Under the pieces are notes generated by a model. That model was not told the DNA's origin. It ran no database searches and saw only the letters and a list, made by a program, of their open reading frames with translations. Positions 8,097 to 15,108 of a stretch of 38,644 bases of DNA are shown in pieces; positions within the stretch are counted from its first letter, which is position 1; every line of letters starts with the position of its first letter. This stretch comes from Phycisphaerales bacterium. GTDB taxonomy: Bacteria > Planctomycetota > Phycisphaerae > Tepidisphaerales > Tepidisphaeraceae. The position numbers were made by a program, and so were the translations under genes. The stretch lies in the NCBI GenBank assembly GCA_025361735.1, contig JANYKD010000343.1, positions 1-38,644 of the forward strand. The letters are read 5' to 3'.

Positions 8097-9896
8097 ATGC
8101 AACTAACCTATTCGCAGCTCAGCGTTCCCGGCCCGGTGCGCGAACGCAACGAAGACTACATCGGTTTCTTTCACCCGGCCACGCTCGAGGAACGCCGGGC
8201 GCGCGGGTCTGTCGCCATCATTGCCGATGGCGTGGGCGGCCAGGGCGACGGCGACATCGCCTCGCGCGTCGCCGTGGAATCGGCGATGGATATCTTCACC
8301 GACGCGGAACTGGATACGTCGCCCAACACACTGCTGTGGGAGATGTTCAAGGCGGCCAATCTCGCCGTCTACGACAGCGGCATGTCCCGCCGCGACAAGA
8401 CGGGCAAGCGGATGGCCACCACGTTGACCATCTGCATCTTCCGTGACGACCGGATCTACATCGGGCATGTCGGGGACTGCCGCGTGTATATCGTGCAGCA
8501 GGGACGCCTGCGCCGGATCACCAACGACCATTCCTATGCCGGCGTGCAGCTCAAGCTTGGGCTGATCACCGTGCAGGAGGCGGCCAACAGCGAGTTGCGC
8601 TCAGTCCTCACGCGCTGCGTCGGCCAGGACCCGTTCGTCCGTCCGGACTATTCGACAACCACCGTCCGTAGCGGCGACCTGCTGGTGCTCTGCTGTGACG
8701 GGCTCTACTCCACGCTGAATGAAGGCGAAGTCTACGACGCTGTGACCAAGAACCAGCCCGAGGAAGCGTGCAAGCAACTGATCGACCTGGCTGTCCGCCG
8801 CGAGGCCGGGGACAATCTATCAGTACAGGTTATCCGCGTCGAAATCACCGAGCAGGTTGACTACTATCGTGGCTTGCCCGTTTATCGAAAGGCACCGGAA
8901 CGTATGAGTGATGAAATTCAAGTCGGGCAGGTCCTCGACGGCCGGTTCCGCGTCGACGAACTGATCAGCACCAGTGGCATGGCGTCGATCTTCAAATGCA
9001 CGGATCTGAAGGACAATCGCACGGTGGCGATGAAGCTGCCGTTCATGAAATTCGAAAGCGATCCCGGTTTCTTCTCGCGATTCCAGCGCGAGCAGGAGAT
9101 CGGCTCCAAGCTCAACCATCCCTACATCCTGCATGTTGAACCCATCGACGCCGACGACCGCAGCCGCCCATACCTGGTCATGGAATACCTCGAGGGACAG
9201 ACTCTCGGCCAGCTCATGCGGGCGATCAAGCCGATGCCCGTGGGGGACTCGCTGCGTATCGCCTCGCGCATCTGCGAGGCCCTGGAATACCTTCACGACC
9301 ACGACGTGGTGCATCGCGACCTCAAGCCGGACAACGTGATGATCTGCACCGACGGCAGCATCCGTATCATGGACTTCGGCATCGCCAAGCTCGAAGGGGC
9401 GCGACGGCTGACCTTCGGCGGCTTCCAACCCGCGATGGGCACGCCGGACTACATGGCGCCGGAGCAGGTCAAGGGCAAGCGCGGCGATGCCCGGACGGAT
9501 ATATATAGTCTGGGCGCCATGCTCTACGAGATGGTCACCGGCAGGCCACCGTTCGAAGGTGACAACCCCCTGCTGATTATGAACGCCCGACTCAACGGCG
9601 ACCCCGTGGCGCCGCGGTCGGCCAACCCCGAGATCCCCGAGACGGTCGAGGAGATCATTCTGCACGCCATGTCGCGCCCGCTCGGCGAGCGCTACGCCTC
9701 GGCCCGGGACATGAAACACGAACTGGACCATGCGGACGAGGTGAAACTCACCGGCCGGGCCGCCCGCCTGCAACCGGTGGTGCATTGGAAAGGCAACTGG
9801 CAGCGCCATCGCATGGTGGTTCTCTGCGTGGCCATCCCGTTCCTGATCTTTCTGGTCATCTTCCTGTCGAAACACCTGCACATATCGGTTCGGTAG
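8097..9896 (+). CDS. PP2C phosphatase-Ser/Thr protein kinase fusion with C-terminal membrane anchor
   Basis: Residues 1-250 are a PP2C-type phosphatase with metal-binding Asp20 (RNEDY), Asp44 (IADGVGG), Asp201 (CCDGLY) and Asp239 (AGDN). Residues about 280-540 are a Hanks-type kinase with Lys313 (VAMKLP), HRDLKPDN at 406-413, DFG at 426-428 and GTPDYMAPE at 448-456. The glycine loop is STSGMASIF, missing the first glycine. One transmembrane helix lies at about 575-594, leaving both catalytic domains in the cytoplasm and almost nothing outside. The protein could add and remove phosphate on the same targets or on itself. The stop codon TAG (9894-9896) lies within the GTAG head of a palindromic repeat, so the natural C terminus may have been altered. 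Confidence 0.92.
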   Translation: MQLTYSQLSVPGPVRERNEDYIGFFHPATLEERRARGSVAIIADGVGGQGDGDIASRVAVESAMDIFTDAELDTSPNTLLWEMFKAANLAVYDSGMSRRDKTGKRMATTLTICIFRDDRIYIGHVGDCRVYIVQQGRLRRITNDHSYAGVQLKLGLITVQEAANSELRSVLTRCVGQDPFVRPDYSTTTVRSGDLLVLCCDGLYSTLNEGEVYDAVTKNQPEEACKQLIDLAVRREAGDNLSVQVIRVEITEQVDYYRGLPVYRKAPERMSDEIQVGQVLDGRFRVDELISTSGMASIFKCTDLKDNRTVAMKLPFMKFESDPGFFSRFQREQEIGSKLNHPYILHVEPIDADDRSRPYLVMEYLEGQTLGQLMRAIKPMPVGDSLRIASRICEALEYLHDHDVVHRDLKPDNVMICTDGSIRIMDFGIAKLEGARRLTFGGFQPAMGTPDYMAPEQVKGKRGDARTDIYSLGAMLYEMVTGRPPFEGDNPLLIMNARLNGDPVAPRSANPEIPETVEEIILHAMSRPLGERYASARDMKHELDHADEVKLTGRAARLQPVVHWKGNWQRHRMVVLCVAIPFLIFLVIFLSKHLHISVR

Positions 9897-9948
9897 GGCG
9901 GTTTCGCCGAAACCGCCGGCTTTGGGAGGGCCGCGGTCTCCGCGGCCG
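9893..9948 (+). repeat. GTAG-headed REP-like element, two palindromes
   Basis: GTAG is followed by GGCGGTTTC-GCC-GAAACCGCC (9897-9917) and, after a GGAG, by GGCCGCGG-TCT-CCGCGGCC (9929-9947). The TAG of the head is the kinase stop codon. A one-mismatch copy of the first palindrome lies inside the ABC ATPase gene at 34156-34176, and a related one inside rbfA at 27931-27952. Confidence 0.8.
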
Positions 9949-10087
9949 TTTCGCGGCGTGACCGTCCCGGTCGTACAGAAGCACGACTCGCCCGAGCCTC
10001 TGACCACAGCCCTCAACGCCGGATTCTCGCGTGCGTATGCGCTGACGAGTCCTTATACTTGCGGGCATAACACGAGAGGAGCCGGGC

Positions 10088-11185
10088 ATGGCCATCAGCC
10101 GTCGGAATTTCATTCGGGCCGGAGCAGGGGCACTAGCCGCAGGCGTGTACGCATCAAACGGGTTCGCAGCCGGCGGCAACACGGCAAAGACCGCACGGGC
10201 ACTGATCCTCATCGAACTCAACGGCGGCAACGACGGTCTCAACACCGTCATCCCCTACACCGACGCCGCCTACTATCACGCCCGGCCATCACTGGCGATC
10301 CCGCCCTCACAAGTTCTCAAGCTCAGCGGCGACACCGGCCTGCATCCCTCCATGCCCGAGCTGGCCGAGCTGTTCCACAATGGCAAACTCGCAATCTTCC
10401 GCGGCGTCGGTTCTCCGAATCCGAGCCGTTCGCATTTCACGTCGCAGCAAACCTGGCACACGGCCGATCCGTCGGGCGCCAGCAACACAGGCTGGCTCGC
10501 CGGCCGATCGCCGCTGTTCTATTGCGGTCCGGTCTGCCCGCAGATGTTCGCAGGCGCGACGACCACGCCACTCTGCCTCGATGCAACAGCTCCCGCCGAC
10601 TTGATTCGCTGCCCCGATCTCCCCGTCCCGTCCGAATTTGGTGGCACGGGCTTCCAGCCCGTGGTGTCGGTACTCCGACACATCTCCGCTGCCGCGGTAT
10701 CTGGTGGCGTTCCGAGCCCCCGCACACCCAACGGGTCCTATCCCACAACCCCACTGGCCCAAGGCCTGGCCAAGTTCGCCCAAGTCCTCACCCAAACCAA
10801 CGGCCCCGCTTTCTTCCACATCGCCCAAGCCGGTTTCGACACCCACGCCCATCAGGCCGATCTGCACGCCGGCCTGCTCCAGACCGTGTCGCAAGCCATC
10901 GGCGCGTTCCTGACCGACCTGTCCGCCGAGGGTCGCGACGGCGAAACGAGGGTGATGGTCTTCTCAGAGTTTGGCCGTCGCCTGAAAGAAAACGGTTCCG
11001 CCGGCACCGACCACGGCGAAGCTTCCGTCGTCCTTCTCGCCGGCGGCGGCATCGCCGGCGGAATCCACGGCCAAGCCCCGTCACTGCAAGACCTCCACGA
11101 CGGCGGCCTCCGCGCCACCACCGATTTCCGCACCTGCTACGCCGCGGCCATGGGGCAAATGGGTTGTTCGGAGTTCACGCTTTAG
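10088..11185 (+). CDS. DUF1501 protein, Tat-exported, truncated at the C terminus
   Basis: The N terminus carries a twin-arginine signal (SRRNFIRAGAGALAAG). The body shows DUF1501 motifs: LILIELNGGNDGLNTVIPY, LHPSMPELAELF and FDTHAHQ, then a metal-site-like FSEFGRRLKENGSAGTDHGEA. The family resembles sulfatase/alkaline-phosphatase-fold proteins and often pairs with secreted DUF1800-type proteins; its biochemical role is not established. A GAGAGGAG SD precedes the start. Family members normally run some 25-30 residues past the DFRTCYAAAM segment, but here the protein ends in GCSEFTL, which is encoded by a palindromic repeat whose loop contains the stop codon. No DUF1800 neighbour is present. 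Confidence 0.85.
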   Translation: MAISRRNFIRAGAGALAAGVYASNGFAAGGNTAKTARALILIELNGGNDGLNTVIPYTDAAYYHARPSLAIPPSQVLKLSGDTGLHPSMPELAELFHNGKLAIFRGVGSPNPSRSHFTSQQTWHTADPSGASNTGWLAGRSPLFYCGPVCPQMFAGATTTPLCLDATAPADLIRCPDLPVPSEFGGTGFQPVVSVLRHISAAAVSGGVPSPRTPNGSYPTTPLAQGLAKFAQVLTQTNGPAFFHIAQAGFDTHAHQADLHAGLLQTVSQAIGAFLTDLSAEGRDGETRVMVFSEFGRRLKENGSAGTDHGEASVVLLAGGGIAGGIHGQAPSLQDLHDGGLRATTDFRTCYAAAMGQMGCSEFTL

Positions 11186-11191
11186 CGTGTC
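11167..11191 (+). repeat. GGAG-headed palindromic repeat forming the DUF1501 gene end
   Basis: TTCGGAGTT then CACGC-TTTA-GCGTG. The TAG stop of the DUF1501 gene (11183-11185) spans the loop and stem edge. A sister copy lies at 3210-3233 behind the SpoIID-like gene. Confidence 0.75.
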
Positions 11192-11218
11192 TTATTGGTG
11201 TCCGCACAGGAATGCGCC

Positions 11219-11383
11219 ATGACGCAGAACGATCCGTGGAACGAACTCGACGATGACGATATGGTTGCCATCGGCGAATCGGAAGAGCAGATTCGCCAAG
11301 GTCGCGAGCGCCCGTTTAAGGAAGCGGCCGAGGAACTGAGACGGAACCTCTTGACAATCTCGGCAGGTGAGCATCGTCGTTAG
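11219..11383 (+). CDS. Small acidic protein of unknown function
   Basis: 54 residues starting MTQNDPWNELDDDDM, with an acidic N terminus and an amphipathic stretch IRQGRERPFKEAAEELRR. An AGGA lies eight to nine bases before this ATG, which makes it a better start than the longer frame beginning at 11195. The IRxGRxxPxxEAxxELR pattern recalls the C-terminal region of some antitoxins, but this is only a resemblance. It lies 18 bp upstream of another unknown gene in the same direction, so the two may be one transcription unit. Confidence 0.55.
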   Translation: MTQNDPWNELDDDDMVAIGESEEQIRQGRERPFKEAAEELRRNLLTISAGEHRR

Positions 11384-11401
11384 CCAGCAGAGGTGGATCA
11401 G

Positions 11402-11797
11402 ATGTTCGACTGGTTCAAGAAGAAGTCGCCGCCCGGGAATGGCCCGGATTTCTCCGAGGTCGATTCTTTGGCAAAAGCCGAAGAACTGTTTCGGCACGGT
11501 GACCTTGAGAAGTTGTTCCTCATGCCGCTGGAGTTCGGCGGGCAAGACATCCCGCAGAACATCCTTTTCGTTCCAATCGGTATTGCGGCGATCAAGTCGG
11601 GTATCGACAATAACGTCGTTGGTCCACTGGCGACCGAAGGCAAGATCAGCAAGTACACTGCAATGCCCGAATATCAAGGCAAAAGCTTCGTCCCCATCGC
11701 CATCAAGATCGTGGCGTCCGATCCCGGCGAATTTACCACCACGATCAACATTTGGGGCGAGGCGCTGACCCGGGACAAGAACGCCCCAGTTCCGTAG
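11402..11797 (+). CDS. Conserved-looking hypothetical protein
   Basis: 131 residues beginning MFDWFKKKSPPG. The start is chosen because AGAGGTGG ends six bases upstream of the ATG; a GTG at 11393 would add three residues. No signal peptide or membrane segment is seen. The strongly patterned body (AEELFRHGDLEKLFLMPLEF, PQNILFVP, PEYQGKSFVPIAIKI, FTTTINIWG) looks like an alpha/beta domain under selection. No function is recognised. It is preceded by the small acidic gene and followed by the Gfo/Idh/MocA gene after 65 bp. Confidence 0.65.
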   Translation: MFDWFKKKSPPGNGPDFSEVDSLAKAEELFRHGDLEKLFLMPLEFGGQDIPQNILFVPIGIAAIKSGIDNNVVGPLATEGKISKYTAMPEYQGKSFVPIAIKIVASDPGEFTTTINIWGEALTRDKNAPVP

Positions 11798-11862
11798 AGT
11801 CGCCACGCAGTCCCCCCAACACCCCGCCTCCCCCCGCGTATATCCCTCAACGGAGCCAACCC

Positions 11863-13203
11863 ATGACCCGCACCTATCTCTCGCGTCGCACCCTTCTCGC
11901 ATCCTCGTCCGCCGCGACCGCGTTCATGATCGTCCCCCGCCATGTCCTGGGCGCGGGCAAGGAACCACCGAGCGAGAAGGTCAGCATCGCCTTCATCGGC
12001 GTCGCCGGGCGCGGCACCGCCAACCTCGACGGGCTGGGCAACCAGAACGTCGTCGCCCTCTGCGATGTCGACGCCAAACGCCTCGGCGGGGCGGCCGCCA
12101 AGCACGCGGGCGCCAGGCAGTTCAGCGATTTCCGCAAGATGCTCGACGCCGTCGGCAAGAACATCGACGCCGTCTCCATCTCCACGCCCGACCACAACCA
12201 CGCCTTCATCGGCATCACGGCCATGAAGATGGGCAAGCACGTCTACTGCGAAAAACCTCTGGCCCATTCGATCTACGAGGTCCGCCAAATGCGCAAGGCC
12301 GCGGCCGCAAACAAGGTCATCACCCAACTGGGCAACCAGGGCCACTCCACCGATAGCATCCGCATGCTGTGCGAGTGGATCTGGGATGGCGCCATCGGCA
12401 ACGTCCACACCATCCACGGCGCCTGCCAGTCGGTCTACTCGCGCGTGAAGGACCTGCCCAAGCTCCAGGAAAAGAACGAGGTCCCGGTCAATCTCGACTG
12501 GGACCTCTGGCTCGGCCCGGCCCTGGACCGGCCGTACAACCCCATGTATCTGCCCGGCAAGTGGCGCGGCTGGACACCCTTCGGCACCGGCGTCATCGGC
12601 GACTGGACCTGCCACGTCATCGACCCCGTCTTCTGGGCCCTGGACCTGGTCGCGCCGTCCACCGTCACGGCACAAGTCACGCGCGACTATGACCCCAAGA
12701 CCGACAGCGACACCTTCCCGAGCGGCAGCGTCATCAAATACGTCTTCCCGGCCAGGGGCAAACGCGGCCCCGTGACCATCTACTGGCACGACGGCATCGA
12801 AACCATCCCACGCCCGGAAAACTTCGACAAAGACCGCACCGTGCCCACAATCGGCGCCATCGTGCTCGGCGACAAGGGCGGCATCACCTACGGTTCGCAT
12901 GGCGCCGGCGGCCTGCGCATCTTCCCCGAAGCTCAGATGAAGGCCTACAAACTGCCGGAAAAGACCCTCCCGCGTCCCAAGAACCACCACGCCGACTGGC
13001 TCGAAGCCATCAAGGCCAACAAGCCGGCCGGCTCCAACTTCGACTACGGCGGCCCGCTCAGCGAACTCGCCCTGCTCGGCAACATCGCCCAGCGTTTCCC
13101 CGGCCAGGAACTCCAATGGGACGCCCCCGCCATGAAGATCACCAACAACCCCACCGCCGACAAGTTCACCACGCCCGTGTTCCGCAAGGGCTGGGAGCTG
13201 TAG
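11863..13203 (+). CDS. Gfo/Idh/MocA family oxidoreductase, Tat-exported
   Basis: 446 residues from an ATG with GGAG ten bases upstream. A twin-arginine signal (SRRTLLASSSAATAF) and AHVLGA-like cleavage region (RHVLGAGKE) are followed by a Rossmann NAD(P) domain (VSIAFIGVAGRGTANL, ALCDVD) and the family motif CEKPLAHS, whose lysine is the usual catalytic residue. These enzymes oxidise or isomerise sugars and inositols; exported versions are abundant in planctomycetes and thought to carry a tightly bound cofactor. The substrate is unknown. A longer frame from 11752 exists but overlaps the gene before it and lacks the signal at its N terminus. Confidence 0.92.
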   Translation: MTRTYLSRRTLLASSSAATAFMIVPRHVLGAGKEPPSEKVSIAFIGVAGRGTANLDGLGNQNVVALCDVDAKRLGGAAAKHAGARQFSDFRKMLDAVGKNIDAVSISTPDHNHAFIGITAMKMGKHVYCEKPLAHSIYEVRQMRKAAAANKVITQLGNQGHSTDSIRMLCEWIWDGAIGNVHTIHGACQSVYSRVKDLPKLQEKNEVPVNLDWDLWLGPALDRPYNPMYLPGKWRGWTPFGTGVIGDWTCHVIDPVFWALDLVAPSTVTAQVTRDYDPKTDSDTFPSGSVIKYVFPARGKRGPVTIYWHDGIETIPRPENFDKDRTVPTIGAIVLGDKGGITYGSHGAGGLRIFPEAQMKAYKLPEKTLPRPKNHHADWLEAIKANKPAGSNFDYGGPLSELALLGNIAQRFPGQELQWDAPAMKITNNPTADKFTTPVFRKGWEL

Positions 13204-13668
13204 AGCCTGTAGGGTGTGCTTCAGCACACCATTCGCAGGCCGGAACGGCCGTCACCTCCGGTAGCCGTGGCCGTAAGGCCACGGAATCGATGTCCAATCC
13301 CCGATTTCCCGCAGCCCCGTAGGGGCGAAACATGGTAGCTCATGGCGTAAGCCATGGATGGCAATATCCGTAGTGATCCAGGGCTACGTGTGGGCGATAG
13401 AAGCCCCATTCCTTGCGAACGACCGCAGTTTTCCGGGGCATGGCAATACCGAAGACAATCAAACACGAAGGCACGAAGACACGAAGCGATGCATGGTTGT
13501 GGTGATCGGCATGGCGATGTGACCGTCGATCTGAAGATGGCGATTGAGATTCGAAATCTCGATGTCGCGGGTGTCGTCGGCACGCTACGCTTCTTGTACA
13601 TTACTCTCGCCATTCGTGGTGTGCTGAAGCACACCCTACTCGCTTCCCGCGCTCTCACCGGAGACCCC
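13204..13668. other. Gene-free stretch made of repeats
   Basis: No coding sequence is supported. The stretch is bounded by exact inverted copies of one GTAG-headed palindrome and contains two further GTAG-headed palindromes, a GCCCCGTAGGGGC palindrome and a CACGAAGGCACGAAGACACG direct repeat. The methyltransferase frame can be extended upstream to 13354 through these repeats, but the SD-supported start is at 13669. Confidence 0.7.
13209..13639. repeat. REP-like cluster with inverted outer ends
   Basis: The left end (13209-13230) is GTAG plus GGTGTGCT-TC-AGCACACC; the right end (13618-13639) is its exact reverse complement. Inside lie GTAG with CCGTGGCC-GTAA-GGCCACGG (13261-13284) and GTAG with CATGGC-GTAA-GCCATG (13335-13357). 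The 430-bp unit resembles a composite of repetitive extragenic palindromes or a small non-autonomous mobile element. No transposase is present. Confidence 0.75.
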
Positions 13669-14493
13669 ATGCCTACCTCCTACGTCCACGGTTACGACCC
13701 ACGCGAAAACCTGCGATTGCAGGATCAGGCCTCCACGCTCGTGGATCTCCTGCACTCTGACACGACCTATCCGCCGGCCAGCACTGTCCTGGAGGCCGGC
13801 TGCGGCGTCGGCGCGCAAACAGTGCCCCTCGCATCCAACAGCCCCGGCGCACTCATCACGTCCATTGACATCTCGGAAACATCCGTCGCACAGGCCACCA
13901 GCGCCGTTCGCGCGGCCGGCCTCACAAACGTCACGCTCCGTCAGGCCGACATCTTCCACCTGCCGTTTCCACCCGCGTCATTCGACCATGTCTTCGTCTG
14001 CTTCGTCCTCGAACATGTGGCCCACCCCGTCGAAGCTCTTGCGGCCCTCAAACGCATGCTCAAACCCGGCGGGACCATCACCGTGATCGAAGGCGATCAC
14101 GGCTCCGCGTTCTTCCATCCCGACAGTGAATTCGCCCGCCAGGCCATCCGCTGCCAGGTGCAATTGCAGGCAAAGGCCGGCGGCAATGCGCTCATCGGCC
14201 GCGCCCTGTACCCCCTGCTTTGCCAAGCCGGCTTCGTCGACGTTCGCGTTTCTCCACGCATGGTCTACGTCGACTCCAGCAAGCCAGGCCTCGTCGACGG
14301 ATTTACGCGGAAGACTTTCACGGCCATGATCGAGGGCGTCCGCAAGTCCTCCCTCAAATCCGGCCTTATCAGCGAGCGCGACTTCGACAAAGGCATCGCC
14401 GATCTCTACCGCACCGCGGAAGCCGACGGCGTCTTCTGCTACACCTTTTTTAAAGCGCGTGCGGTTAACGCCGCCGATGCCGGGCAACCATAG
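13669..14493 (+). CDS. Class I SAM-dependent methyltransferase
   Basis: 274 residues. The SAM-binding motif LEAGCGVGAQT is followed by SIDISETSV, an acidic residue and ADIFHLPFPPASFDHVF, then LKRMLKPGGTITVIEGDHG, the standard order of a Methyltransf_11/25 domain. The C-terminal third is helical and may bind the substrate, which cannot be inferred. The start has GGAG seven bases upstream and lies just after a repeat cluster. It converges with the small membrane protein gene at 14526. Confidence 0.85.
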   Translation: MPTSYVHGYDPRENLRLQDQASTLVDLLHSDTTYPPASTVLEAGCGVGAQTVPLASNSPGALITSIDISETSVAQATSAVRAAGLTNVTLRQADIFHLPFPPASFDHVFVCFVLEHVAHPVEALAALKRMLKPGGTITVIEGDHGSAFFHPDSEFARQAIRCQVQLQAKAGGNALIGRALYPLLCQAGFVDVRVSPRMVYVDSSKPGLVDGFTRKTFTAMIEGVRKSSLKSGLISERDFDKGIADLYRTAEADGVFCYTFFKARAVNAADAGQP

Positions 14494-14525
14494 GACGAGC
14501 AAACCCGGCCATTGCCGGCCACATA

Positions 14526-15080
14526 TCACTTACCCCGATGCACTTCCACTTTCATCCGGCTCATCTTCTCGAAAATCTTCATGAGCCGGCGCACGGGCCA
14601 CCAATCGTACAGATAGATCTCCAGCGGCCGCCACATGGCGACCCATCCCGCAATCGTCAGGCCCTCGCGGATCACGCTCTGCGCCGTTGATCTCGACGCC
14701 AGCAGTTCGCTCGCTGCCAGGCACACGGAAAGAAACGCCAGGCCGATCATCAGGCTGTGCCGGCCATCTTTCATCAGCCGCCTGAATTCCAGCCGGCTCA
14801 GCCCCGCGCGATACGAGAAATAGTGCTGGATCGCGTGTTCGACCATCGGGTCCGTGGTCTTCTCGTCCTGGGCCTCGTTCACATGGATGACCAGCACCAG
14901 CGGCGTACGCGCATGAAACTCCTGGGCCCAGCTCAGGATGAACTCCTCCGCGTCGGCATCGAGATCCTTCTCATGGAACGGAGAAGGGTCCATCGTGTTA
15001 AAAAGCTGCCCGATTCTCTGCAGACTGATCTCGATCCGCGAGACGGGGTTCTTCGTCTGAACGTCTGCTGGCCGGTCCAT
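14526..15080 (-). CDS. Small membrane protein of unknown function
   Basis: 184 residues from an ATG preceded by GGAAGGGGAG. The N-terminal half is soluble and contains FILSWAQEFHARTPLVLVIHVN. The second half has two hydrophobic segments (HSLMIGLAFLSVCLAASELLA and REGLTIAGWVAMW) and ends in a basic tail. No family is recognised. It starts 28 bp after the HzsA-like gene's stop on the same strand and so is probably co-transcribed with it. The 236-residue frame from 15236 overlaps that gene and was not used. Confidence 0.65.
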   Translation of the reverse strand: MDRPADVQTKNPVSRIEISLQRIGQLFNTMDPSPFHEKDLDADAEEFILSWAQEFHARTPLVLVIHVNEAQDEKTTDPMVEHAIQHYFSYRAGLSRLEFRRLMKDGRHSLMIGLAFLSVCLAASELLASRSTAQSVIREGLTIAGWVAMWRPLEIYLYDWWPVRRLMKIFEKMSRMKVEVHRGK

Positions 15081-15108
15081 GTCGAGTCTCCCCTTCCTGG
15101 TGCCCGCC

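Noticed and set aside
11674-13227. 517-codon minus frame opposite the Gfo/Idh/MocA gene
   Set aside because: Shadow frame; the plus strand has the Tat signal and the CEKP motif.
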